Positions 9,014 through 16,656 of a stretch of DNA of 64,000 bases are shown here, piece after piece. A program made the translations under genes and the position numbers. Source of the stretch: JAKASX01 sp035534495 (GTDB taxonomy: Bacteria > Acidobacteriota > Terriglobia > Acidiferrales > UBA7541); contig DATLRW010000052.1 in NCBI GenBank assembly GCA_035534495.1, forward strand, positions 29,127 to 93,126, in the 5' to 3' direction. The number at the start of each line of letters is the position of its first letter. Within the stretch, counting starts at the first letter, position 1. The notes beneath the pieces are model-generated. The model did no database searches. It saw only the letters and a list, made by a program, of their open reading frames with translations, and had not been told where the DNA came from.

Positions 9014-9555
9014 GCGGATGCCCCCATACACTCGCGCAGTTGATGGATCGCCCGATGGCGGATCACTCGCAGGTTGGCTTCCGAGATGCCCAGGAGGCTA
9101 GCGACATCCCCGCCGGTCCGCTCGTCGTAAAAGGTCATGACGATCGCCGTGCGCTCGCGCTCTTTCAGGCCCTCCATGCAGCGAGCCAGTTGTTCATGGT
9201 CGAGGTGCGGCGTGGACGGCTGGACCGATACCGGCAGCTCCGCCGCAAACTGCTCGAGCAGGCGTTCTTTTCTTTGAACGCCGCGGCGCAGGTCGAGCAC
9301 GGTCATCCGGCACGTTCCCAGCACGAAAGAGGCGAGTTTCTCCGGTTCCCGCAGGGCGCCCGCCCGCAGAGTTTGCAGCGTCGCCATGAGGACCTGCTGC
9401 GTGAGGTCATCCGCGGCCTGTGCGTCGCGCAAGTGACGCAATCCATAGAGCCGAACGCGCGGCGCCATGCGGCGAAACAGCTCGGTCTTGGCTTCCGGAT
9501 CGTTTCCGGCGCCGATTTGCCGCACCAGTTCGGCATCGGTCAGGCCAAGTTGCAT
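9010..9555 (-). CDS. ECF-type RNA polymerase sigma factor
   Basis: A 181-residue sigma-70 family protein with only regions 2 and 4. Region 2 includes RLYGLRHLRDAQAADDLTQQVLMATL, and region 4 the helix-turn-helix in GGDVASLLGISEANLRVIRHRAI. ATG 9555 is used; an in-frame GTG at 9561 adds two residues, and neither has an obvious ribosome-binding site. The gene diverges from the DinB gene at 9685, and the 33-bp inverted repeat at 9568-9600 lies just upstream of the start. It probably autoregulates and drives the adjacent genes, restrained by the protein encoded downstream. Confidence 0.88.
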   Translation of the reverse strand: MQLGLTDAELVRQIGAGNDPEAKTELFRRMAPRVRLYGLRHLRDAQAADDLTQQVLMATLQTLRAGALREPEKLASFVLGTCRMTVLDLRRGVQRKERLLEQFAAELPVSVQPSTPHLDHEQLARCMEGLKERERTAIVMTFYDERTGGDVASLLGISEANLRVIRHRAIHQLRECMGASA

Positions 9556-9567
9556 CAGCACATATTT

Positions 9568-9600
9568 TATGTGTGACGGGGAGGCTGCTCGTTACACATA
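9568..9600. promoter_or_regulatory. Inverted-repeat motif, copy 1, between divergent sigma and DinB genes
   Basis: Arms TATGTGTGACG (9568-9578) and CGTTACACATA (9590-9600) are reverse complements at 10 of 11 positions, separated by 11 bases. A second copy at 10254-10286 matches it at 26 of 33 positions, including most of the spacer. It sits 12 bases upstream of the sigma start and 85 bases upstream of the DinB start. It could be a dimer-binding operator or an unusual sigma-factor promoter; spacing does not fit a standard ECF promoter well. Confidence 0.6.
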
Positions 9601-9684
9601 GGGGATTGAGATGTGGCCGATTGTACTTGGATGGTCCTCTCACGGACAAGAAGCGAAGATGTCTCTTAAACAAAGGAGAATTTC

Positions 9685-10188
9685 ATGGACCCTAAAGAAG
9701 CCAAGACTGTCGCTGAGTTCCTCGTAACTGATTTCAGAAACGAAATGCAGACAACCCTGCGCGTCATCCAGGCAGTCCCGAGCAGCCATTTCGGCTACCG
9801 GCCGGATACGAAGTCCAAGACCGGTCTGGGGCTCGTCCGGCATATCGCTCTTGAGGACGAGTGGCTGCTGAACTGCATCGCGAACGGCGAATTCGCCCCT
9901 CGGCCCGATGATTCCGACGCCTGCGGAATTATGAGTCCGGCCGACGCTGCCGCCCGTTACAAAGAAAACGTGCCGCCCGCCCTCGACCGCGTGCGCGCCA
10001 TGTCCGGCGAGAACTTGATGAAAGTCATCGACTTGCTCGGCATCATCCAGGCTCCTGGAATCAACTTCCTGGCGATGGCCGCCAAGCACTCGGTTCACCA
10101 CCGCGGCCAGCTCAGCACCTACCTGCGCCCGATGGGCGGTAAGGTCCCGGGAATCTACGGGCCTTCGGCCGACACGCAGCAGCAATAA
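9685..10188 (+). CDS. DinB-family protein, first copy
   Basis: A 167-residue four-helix-bundle protein of the DinB/YfiT superfamily, whose members bind a metal through three histidines and in some cases transfer thiols. The likely ligands are in LVRHIALEDEW and in HSVHHRGQLSTYLR near the C-terminus. An AAAGGAG Shine-Dalgarno precedes ATG 9685. It diverges from the sigma factor and is closely similar to the DinB gene at 11420, indicating local duplication. The shared upstream inverted repeat suggests control by the neighbouring sigma/anti-sigma pair. The biochemical reaction is unknown. Confidence 0.85.
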   Translation: MDPKEAKTVAEFLVTDFRNEMQTTLRVIQAVPSSHFGYRPDTKSKTGLGLVRHIALEDEWLLNCIANGEFAPRPDDSDACGIMSPADAAARYKENVPPALDRVRAMSGENLMKVIDLLGIIQAPGINFLAMAAKHSVHHRGQLSTYLRPMGGKVPGIYGPSADTQQQ

Positions 10189-10253
10189 CGCCGAACCGGC
10201 TGGAGCGCGGGGCGGCGCGAGGTAGCGCAAGCAGGGGGTCGACAACCGGCGTT

Positions 10254-10286
10254 TATCTGTAACGGAGAGGCCGCACGTTATGCATA
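10254..10286. promoter_or_regulatory. Inverted-repeat motif, copy 2, upstream of the flavodiiron-like gene
   Basis: Arms TATCTGTAACG (10254-10264) and CGTTATGCATA (10276-10286) match in inverted orientation at 8 of 11 positions around an 11-base spacer. The element aligns base for base with copy 1 at 9568. It lies 66 bases after the DinB stop and 163 bases before the next start codon. Confidence 0.58.
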
Positions 10287-10448
10287 ATGAGCCCAACGGG
10301 GCCTATCTGCCTTCTGCTCTGTACTGATCCGCAAAATGAAGCTCGAACGGCGGATCGCATTTTTAAATGAGTTAGTGGCGCTTCACTCTTCGAGAAGCGT
10401 TTTGGGTAGGGCCGCCAAGCGGATTTCTCGAAGAAAAGGAGAACAGAA

Positions 10449-11204
10449 ATGATCACGAATCAAGAAGCCGGCACCCGTATCGACGAGGTCTCCACGGGAA
10501 TCTGTCGCGTCTCGACGCCGCTCGACGTCATTCCCGGGGGATTCAGCGCGAATTCCTATCTGATTGCCGACGACCAGCCCCTGCTGTTCCACGCTGGATA
10601 CCGGAAGCTATTCCCGCTCACCATGGAAGCCATCGGTAAAGTCTTGCCGGCCCGAAAGCTTCGCTGGATCGGCGGATCGCATTTCGAAGGCGACGAATTT
10701 GGCGCGCTGAACGAATTCCTGGCGGCCGCGCCCGAGGCGACGGCGTTCGGAGCGGAAATCGGCGTCCTGACCTCGCTCAACGACTTTGGCTCCCGACCGG
10801 CCCGCGGCTTGGCCGACGGCGAGGAATTTTCCATCGGTAGCCGCCGGATGAAGTGGTTCTACACGCCGCATGTTCCGCACGGCTGGGACTGCGGCATCCT
10901 GTTCGATCTGTCCTCGAAGACGCTGCTCTGCGGCGATCTGTTCACGCAGCCGGGCTCGAATTTGCCGCCCGTGACCGAATCGGAGCTGCTCAGCGCGAGC
11001 GAGGGGATGCGCGACATGATGGACTATTACGCGCACGCCAGAAATACCTCCGCGACCCTGGAACGCCTGGCGTCGCTCGGGCCCTCGCTGCTGGCTTGCC
11101 AGCACGGCAGCGCCTATCGTGGCAACGGCGCCGCGCTGCTGCGCGAGCTGGACGCGGCCATCGAGAAGGGAAGCGCGAAAATCGCGGAGCAATCCGCGGG
11201 ATAA
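10449..11204 (+). CDS. Flavodiiron-type metallo-beta-lactamase-fold protein
   Basis: A 251-residue MBL-fold protein whose ligand pattern matches the oxygen-binding diiron domain of flavodiiron proteins rather than hydrolases. The HxExD motif appears as GGSHFEGDEFG, followed by a His in TPHVPHGWD, the bridging Asp in LLCGDLFTQPG and a C-terminal His in LACQHGSAYRG. There is no flavodoxin domain, so if it reduces O2 or NO it needs a separate electron donor; it may instead act as a sensor. A GGAGAAC ribosome-binding site precedes ATG 10449. Position between two DinB genes behind the second inverted repeat suggests an oxidative or nitrosative stress role (inference). Confidence 0.83.
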   Translation: MITNQEAGTRIDEVSTGICRVSTPLDVIPGGFSANSYLIADDQPLLFHAGYRKLFPLTMEAIGKVLPARKLRWIGGSHFEGDEFGALNEFLAAAPEATAFGAEIGVLTSLNDFGSRPARGLADGEEFSIGSRRMKWFYTPHVPHGWDCGILFDLSSKTLLCGDLFTQPGSNLPPVTESELLSASEGMRDMMDYYAHARNTSATLERLASLGPSLLACQHGSAYRGNGAALLRELDAAIEKGSAKIAEQSAG

Positions 11205-11419
11205 CCGCCAGAGCCGGCCGCCGCGTTGCGCCGGCATTCGCGCGAAGACGAGTACATCGACGTACTGCGGGCCGTTGCCCACGGTCTTCGAACAGAGCGC
11301 GTCTCCGCGTATCGGAACCGGGGCGAACCCGCTGAGGGATGTCATAATCGTTGCCAGTGTAGCGGTGAGATTGAATCATTCAAGGAACCAGCCAGAGACT
11401 ACCGAGGAAAGGAATGCGA

Positions 11420-12109
11420 ATGAATCCAGTAGAAGCGAAACTCATTGCCGATTTTCTATTGGCCGAAATGGCCCTCGAGGCTCCGACGACGACTCGAGTG
11501 TTTGGCGCCGTGCCGGCCGGCCGGCTTGATTACAAGCCCGACCCGGCCTCGAAGACGGCGCTCGGGTTGCTGCGTCACATTACGCTCGAGGACGAATGGT
11601 TGCTGACGGCAGTTGCCAACGGGCAATTCGTTCCGCCTCCGGACGACTCGGACGCTTGCGGGATTATGACGCCCGAGGACGCCATCGCCCGCTACAACAA
11701 GAGAATTCCTCCGGCCATGGAGCGCGTGAGGGCTCTTTCCGGCGACGAGCTTGTCCGCCAGATCGATATGTTTGGAGTCATGCAACTGCCCGCGGTCAAT
11801 TTTCTCTCCCTGACTGTGAAGCACTCGGTCCACCATCGCGCTCAGCTCAGTACCTATTTGCGTGCGATGGGGGGCAAAGTTCCCGGAATTTACGGTCCGA
11901 GCGCTGATACGACAAGGAAGCAGTCAACCAGGCTTTCACTCTGCCAGGGGAACCCGGCTGACGGCAGGACCCGGAGGGGCGCGCTTTCGCCGCGTTCCGC
12001 AAACGGTTCGTGTCGATTCAGCCGGATAACCCGGCATTCCTCCCTGCCTTTCCGGTCGACCGGGAGCCTTTGCGCCAAGCTTTCCCGTTCAAGACCCCAA
12101 GCAACCTGA
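11420..12109 (+). CDS. DinB-family protein, second copy with a C-terminal extension
   Basis: A paralogue of the DinB protein at 9685, sharing the N-terminus (MNPVEAK versus MDPKEAK), the RHITLEDEWLL histidine motif, the DDSDACGIM stretch and HSVHHRAQLSTYLR. The start at 11420 has GAGGAAAGG seven bases upstream; an ATG at 11414 is alternative. The paralogue ends three residues after GPSADT, but here the frame runs on for about 57 residues rich in Ser and Arg with no recognisable fold, so the native stop has probably been lost. The extension reaches to within 130 bases of the next gene. Confidence 0.78.
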   Translation: MNPVEAKLIADFLLAEMALEAPTTTRVFGAVPAGRLDYKPDPASKTALGLLRHITLEDEWLLTAVANGQFVPPPDDSDACGIMTPEDAIARYNKRIPPAMERVRALSGDELVRQIDMFGVMQLPAVNFLSLTVKHSVHHRAQLSTYLRAMGGKVPGIYGPSADTTRKQSTRLSLCQGNPADGRTRRGALSPRSANGSCRFSRITRHSSLPFRSTGSLCAKLSRSRPQAT

Positions 12110-12238
12110 CGTATGATGGTGCAAACGGCTGGGCTGGACTGCTCTTGCACCGCTGAAACTTACTCGTGTCGAAACGGCTCAAACGGAATTCCCCAGCTAG
12201 CGGCTGCCGTCTGCCATGGGGTTTCGCAGGGGGATTGA

Positions 12239-13762
12239 ATGAGCAAGCCGCCAGGTAACCGCCCGCCAGGTAACCGCCCGCCAGGTAACCGCAAGATAGC
12301 CGTCATTGGAGCAGGCATCGCGGGACTCTGCGCCGCTGTCTACGCGCGGCGATCCGGCTACGAGGTCGAACTGTTCGAACAGCATGAGTCGGCCGGGGGG
12401 CTGGCGACGAGCTGGCGCAGGGGAGACTACAAGTTCGAGATGTGCCTCCATTGGCTGCTCGGTTCGAACCCCGGCGGTCGGATGCATGCGCGATGGCAGG
12501 AGGTGTTCGACATCGATAAATTGACGTTCGTCGATCCGGAAGAATACGCGCGTCTGGAAACCGAACACGGCGAATCGCTCAGTATCTACGCGGACGTCGA
12601 CCGCATGGAAGCCGGGCTGCTCAAGTGCGCGCCGCAAGACGCCGAGCAGATTCGCCGCCTGGCCGCCGCCGTTCGCAGCCTCTCGAAATTCGAGATGCCC
12701 GATCCCTCCGACCCCTGGCCTCGCCGGTGGAAGACTTTGCTGTACGACATGCCGCAACTGCCCCTGCTGCGGCAGTTTTCCCGGTTGACCGTCGCGGAGT
12801 ACGGCGAGCGATTCACCCATCCGCTCGTGAAAAGCTTCTTCCGGGGCGGCGAAATCGACCGGATGTCCACGCTGGCGCTGATCTTCACTCTCGCCTGGAT
12901 GAGCGCGCGAAACGCCGGCTACCCCATCGGCGGTTCTCAGGCGGTGATCCGGCCTATCGCCGAGAAATTCGCGAGTCTCGGCGGGCGCTTGCGGTTCGGG
13001 ACGAAGGTTGAAAAAATCCTCGTCGAAGGGAAAGCGGCCGCCGGCGTGCAATTGGCCGGCGGGGAAACCGTCGCGGCCGATTGGGTGATCTCCGCCGCCG
13101 ATGGCCACGCCACGATTTACGAACTTCTCGCCGGCCGGTACGCGGACGAGGTCACCGAACATACCTATGGCACGCTTGAAACGTTCCCCTCGTTCCTGCA
13201 AGTGTCGCTGGGAGTCGCGCTCGATCTTTCACGCCAGCCTGCTTTCCTGACGCGAATCCTCGACGCCCCATTCGTTGTGGATCCGGGCGCCGCCCTTCGC
13301 CAAATCTCGTTTCGCTTTTTCCACTATGATCCGACCTTCGCGCCGCCCGGGAAAACGGCGGTCACCTGCTTCCTTCCCACGCGGAATTTTGCGTATTGGG
13401 TGCAACTGCACGATCAGAACCCGGGAACCTATCAAGCGGAGAAGGAACGCGTAGCCGATGCCGTCGCCGCCATTCTCGAAAAATGCGTGCCCGGCCTGCG
13501 CCGGGCCATCGAGGTGATCGACGTGTCCACTCCAGCCACCGTCATCCGCCTCACGGGCAACTGGAAGGGAAGCATGGAGGGCTGGCTCTTGACGCCTGCC
13601 GCCGGCTTCAAACCCTTGCGGGACACCCTGCCCGGTCTCCGGCGGTTCCGGATGGTCGGCCAATGGGTCCGGCCGGGGGGCGGGTTGCCTTCGGGCCTGA
13701 TGACCGCGCGTTCCGCCATTCAATCGGTCTGCAAGCAAGACCGGATTCCCTTCGCCGTCTGA
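12239..13762 (+). CDS. Phytoene desaturase (CrtI)-like FAD-dependent oxidoreductase
   Basis: A 507-residue flavoprotein of the carotenoid desaturase/CrtO-like family. The dinucleotide-binding loop is AVIGAGIAGLCAAVYARRSG with the acidic end VELFEQHE; a GGSQAVIRPIAEKFASLGG segment and a C-terminal GQWVRPGGGLPSGL FAD contact complete the pattern. The first 18 residues are unusual: three PPGNR units encoded by an exact 15-bp tandem repeat precede the Rossmann fold. No phytoene synthase or other carotenoid gene is in the window, so the substrate is uncertain and the protein may be a general retinol saturase/CrtI-type enzyme. Confidence 0.82.
   Translation: MSKPPGNRPPGNRPPGNRKIAVIGAGIAGLCAAVYARRSGYEVELFEQHESAGGLATSWRRGDYKFEMCLHWLLGSNPGGRMHARWQEVFDIDKLTFVDPEEYARLETEHGESLSIYADVDRMEAGLLKCAPQDAEQIRRLAAAVRSLSKFEMPDPSDPWPRRWKTLLYDMPQLPLLRQFSRLTVAEYGERFTHPLVKSFFRGGEIDRMSTLALIFTLAWMSARNAGYPIGGSQAVIRPIAEKFASLGGRLRFGTKVEKILVEGKAAAGVQLAGGETVAADWVISAADGHATIYELLAGRYADEVTEHTYGTLETFPSFLQVSLGVALDLSRQPAFLTRILDAPFVVDPGAALRQISFRFFHYDPTFAPPGKTAVTCFLPTRNFAYWVQLHDQNPGTYQAEKERVADAVAAILEKCVPGLRRAIEVIDVSTPATVIRLTGNWKGSMEGWLLTPAAGFKPLRDTLPGLRRFRMVGQWVRPGGGLPSGLMTARSAIQSVCKQDRIPFAV
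12248..12292 (+). repeat. Three exact copies of a 15-bp tandem repeat in the start of the CrtI-like gene
   Basis: The unit CCGCCAGGTAACCGC occurs at 12248-12262, 12263-12277 and 12278-12292 without mismatch and encodes (PPGNR)3. Copy number could vary by slippage without shifting the frame. Confidence 0.9.
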
Positions 13763-13849
13763 CGGAGCGGCGGGCAATCCGCGCGAAGCCGGCGCCCCTC
13801 ATCGCCCGCAGGAGCCGGGCCCTGTGCTACGCTACGATTCCGCAACCAC

Positions 13850-13948
13850 GGAGGCGAAAGGGGTCCGGTGATCCTCCCGGCCTTCAAAGCCGGCGATCCG
13901 GCTCTCGACGAGTCGGATGGTGGGTTCGACTCCCACACGCTTCCGCCA
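13850..13948 (+). tRNA. selC: Selenocysteine tRNA, anticodon UCA
   Basis: A 99-base sequence folds as tRNA-Sec. The anticodon arm is a perfect CCGGC/GCCGG stem with loop CTTCAAA (anticodon TCA at 13884-13886). The D-loop TCCGGTGA is the one conserved in bacterial selC. A long variable arm pairs ATCCG with CGGAT and CTC with GAG. The T-arm is GTGGG-TTCGACT-CCCAC. The acceptor GGAGGCG pairs with CGCTTCC, followed by encoded GCCA. The eighth acceptor pair, characteristic of bacterial tRNA-Sec, is an A-A mismatch here and the D-stem is weak. No selA, selB or selD gene is in the window. Confidence 0.92.
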
Positions 13949-14092
13949 AAGTCCCGTTCAAAAAAAACGAGTTCCCCTCGCCAGGAATGAGAGGACACAG
14001 GGTTCAAGAAGGTGTAATATGCGCCGGAGCCGATTTGAGGGCCTGCAAAGCAGTGCGGGATATGCTGGTCAATACGCAGAAGGAGGCCTCGT

Positions 14093-14120
14093 CAGGCGGG
14101 CCTCACCAGACGGGCCTCGG
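14093..14120 (+). repeat. Imperfect 14-bp tandem repeat upstream of an MFS gene
   Basis: CAGGCGGGCCTCAC (14093-14106) is followed by CAGACGGGCCTCGG and a partial third unit (CAGAGGGG). It lies in the 288-base gap between the selenocysteine tRNA and the MFS gene. No function is evident. Confidence 0.4.
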
Positions 14121-14236
14121 CAGAGGGGAAATGGCCGAATGAACGCAGAAAGTTACCTTCCTACCAGAACAGGTCTGAAACAGTCGCATGGTCTCCCGAC
14201 GTCCTGCAGGATTGAAAAGGAAACGACAGTAGCGGC

Positions 14237-15592
14237 ATGAGCGCTGACATCGCTCAGTCCCCGGCCGCGGTGGTCGGGCCTCGCCCCACGAATGTCCGCT
14301 GGGTGATCGTTGCCATGACGGGGCTGACTACAGCGGTGGCCATGATGGGCAGGCTCGATCTGGGGGTGTTGGGGAAATCCATCCAGGACGAATTCGCTTT
14401 CAATACTCAAACGATGGGCTGGATCTTCAGCGCCTTTGTTTTTGCCTACCACCCCTTTCAGATCCCCGGCGGATGGGCCGGCGACCGGTTCGGCCCGCGC
14501 AAGATTTTCACCTTCGCCATCCTGCTTTGGGCGGTGGCCACGGCGGCGATGGGCGTGGTTGCCCGTTTTTCGCTGACCGAGTGGATCGGCCTGGCCTGGT
14601 CATTTGCGATTCTTCGCTTCCTGGTCGGAATGGGTGAGGCTCCCATGAGTCCCAACGCCGCCCGGGTGGTCGCTTCCTGGATGGACAGGAAGCGGCGCGG
14701 CATCGGGGTGAGCTTCCATATGATCGGCATCGGCTTGGGAGGGGCGCTTTCACCTCTGCTGATCACATGGATCGCCCAGCGCTGGGGATGGAGGCCGTCT
14801 TTTTACCTGGCGGGCGCTTGCGGCACCATCGTGGCGCTGCTCTGGTGGTTCTATTCCACCGATCGCCCCGAGGATCACCCCCGAGTGAACGCGGCCGAAC
14901 TCTCTCTGATCCGCTCGGGGAGGGCCGATCACGACGCAGGCGAGGAAACCGGCTTTGGAACGCAACAGCGGACCCCGTGGGTGAAAATATTTTCGAGTCT
15001 CTCCGTTTGGGGAATCCTGCTCAGCTATTTTTGCCAGGGGTACATGCCGACGATCTACTCGACCTGGTTCTTCATCTATCTGGAGCGCGTGCGAGGCCTT
15101 ACCCTGTTGCAAGGCGGGTTATGGGGATCGCTCCCGTTCCTGACCATCATGGTGCTGGCGCCCCTGGGTGGGTTGCTCTCGGATTATTGGGTCGCCAAGC
15201 TCGGCAAGCGTCGCGGTCGGCGCATGACCGTATGGTTGGGGATGGGCGGCTCGGCCCTCCTGATATGGGCCGGCGTTCACACCGCGAACAACACCATCGC
15301 CATGCTGATGCTGGGCGCGGCGGCGGGACTCAACTACTTTGCCCTTCCCAGCTGGTGGGCCACTTGCATCGACCTGACACCGGAACACTCCGGCGCACTT
15401 TCCGGATTGATGAATATGTCCTCGGGCGGCTGGTTGTCGCCGATCCTGACGGCGTATATCGTGATTCATTTCGGCTGGACGCCCGCCCTGGACGTTGCGG
15501 CATTGGTGACGGCTATGGGTGCATTATTGTGGTTCTTTGTCGATGCCAGCAAGACTCTCGAGAAGCCCTCTGCTGAGACAGCGGCTGGTTAA
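14237..15592 (+). CDS. MFS transporter, anion:cation symporter (ACS) type
   Basis: A 451-residue inner-membrane carrier with about twelve hydrophobic segments. The loop 2-3 motif appears as GGWAGDRFGPRKIF, and the equivalent loop of the second half as GGLLSDYWVAKLGKRRGRR. The sequence style (YLERVRGLT, SGLMNMSSGGWLSP) matches ACS-family carriers for organic anions such as hexuronates, tartrate or phthalate. It is closely related to the carriers at 16657 and 29422. It sits 111 bases upstream of an ICL/PEP-mutase family enzyme, so the pair probably takes up and cleaves an organic acid. Confidence 0.9.
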   Translation: MSADIAQSPAAVVGPRPTNVRWVIVAMTGLTTAVAMMGRLDLGVLGKSIQDEFAFNTQTMGWIFSAFVFAYHPFQIPGGWAGDRFGPRKIFTFAILLWAVATAAMGVVARFSLTEWIGLAWSFAILRFLVGMGEAPMSPNAARVVASWMDRKRRGIGVSFHMIGIGLGGALSPLLITWIAQRWGWRPSFYLAGACGTIVALLWWFYSTDRPEDHPRVNAAELSLIRSGRADHDAGEETGFGTQQRTPWVKIFSSLSVWGILLSYFCQGYMPTIYSTWFFIYLERVRGLTLLQGGLWGSLPFLTIMVLAPLGGLLSDYWVAKLGKRRGRRMTVWLGMGGSALLIWAGVHTANNTIAMLMLGAAAGLNYFALPSWWATCIDLTPEHSGALSGLMNMSSGGWLSPILTAYIVIHFGWTPALDVAALVTAMGALLWFFVDASKTLEKPSAETAAG

Positions 15593-15703
15593 GGCAAAAA
15601 CTCGAATGTGCCATAAGGGCCGGGCGCCGGGAACCCATGGCATCCGGGAATCCGGGTTGCATCTTGTGATTCGTAAACTTCGATGAAATAGAGGCGGATA
15701 CTG

Positions 15704-16588
15704 ATGAAGCGAATGACCACAGTCTTACGCGAGCTGATCAACGGCCCGGGCGTCTTTCCCGCTCCCGGCGTATACGATCCCATCACGGCGAGAATTGCCG
15801 AGCAGGTTGGCTTTAAAGCCCTGGACCTGCCAGGCAGCGCCCTGGGCTATGCCACCTGCATGATGGAACCCAATCTCAGCCTGGAAGATATGGCGGATGC
15901 CACCCGGAAGATCACGTCGACTGTGAACATCCCCATCATCGTCGACGTCGGGGCCGGTTTTGGCGAACCGGCTCACGTGCTGCACACTGTGCGCCTGCTC
16001 GAACACGCTGGAGCGGCCGGCATCCACATTGAGGACCAGATTTATCCGAAACGCTTTCATTACCACAGAGGTCTCGAGCACATCATCCCCGCCGAAGCCA
16101 TGCTGGACAAGGTTCGCTGCGCCCTGGAAGCTCGCCGCGACCCGGATTTCGTGATCGTCGCGCGTACCGACGCCATCCGAACGCACGGCTTCGCCGAAGG
16201 GGTACGCCGCGCGAATCTTTACCTCGAGGCCGGCGCGCAGATGATCATGATGTTCCCGAAGACCGGTGACGAAGTGCGCCAGCTTCCCAAGGAAGTGCGC
16301 GGCCCCATCAACTGGACGCAGACCTTTCGCGCCGATGGCGGGCCGCCGTTCTTTTCGCTTCAGGAATTGGAAGCCCTCGGGGGCTATAAGGTGATCAACT
16401 ACGCCGGCGGGCCGATGCTGGCGGCCTACAAGGCCGTCAAGGATATGCTCACGCACCTCATGAACACCGGCACCCCGGGCATGGATCCGCAATTATTCAC
16501 ATCCATTGTGAGAGAGGTTCAGGAATCCATCGGAGTCCTCGAATATTACCGCGTTGAAGAGGAGACGGTGGAAAAAACAGAGGCGTAG
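15704..16588 (+). CDS. Isocitrate lyase/PEP mutase family enzyme
   Basis: A 294-residue (beta/alpha)8 enzyme of the ICL/PEPM superfamily, which makes or breaks C-C or C-P bonds in 2-oxo or 2-hydroxy acids using Mg2+. Family marks include PGVYDPITARIAEQVGFKA, the metal-binding VDVGAGFG and GIHIEDQ, and VARTDAIRTHGF. The segment that carries the catalytic Cys in lyases (KRCGH or KKCGH) reads PKRFHYH, so it lacks that acid/base. It is therefore not a standard (methyl)isocitrate lyase; an oxaloacetate decarboxylase-like or phosphonopyruvate-type reaction is possible. It lies between two related MFS genes in the same direction. Confidence 0.87.
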   Translation: MKRMTTVLRELINGPGVFPAPGVYDPITARIAEQVGFKALDLPGSALGYATCMMEPNLSLEDMADATRKITSTVNIPIIVDVGAGFGEPAHVLHTVRLLEHAGAAGIHIEDQIYPKRFHYHRGLEHIIPAEAMLDKVRCALEARRDPDFVIVARTDAIRTHGFAEGVRRANLYLEAGAQMIMMFPKTGDEVRQLPKEVRGPINWTQTFRADGGPPFFSLQELEALGGYKVINYAGGPMLAAYKAVKDMLTHLMNTGTPGMDPQLFTSIVREVQESIGVLEYYRVEEETVEKTEA

Positions 16589-16656
16589 AAATTCGACGGG
16601 CACGGGCAACGCTCGGAATCGTACAGGCGGGCTCGTGCTCATGAGCCGGGAACCCG

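Noticed and set aside
13850..14236. Integration of a genomic island at the tRNA gene
   Set aside because: No integrase and no repeat of the tRNA 3' end was found downstream.
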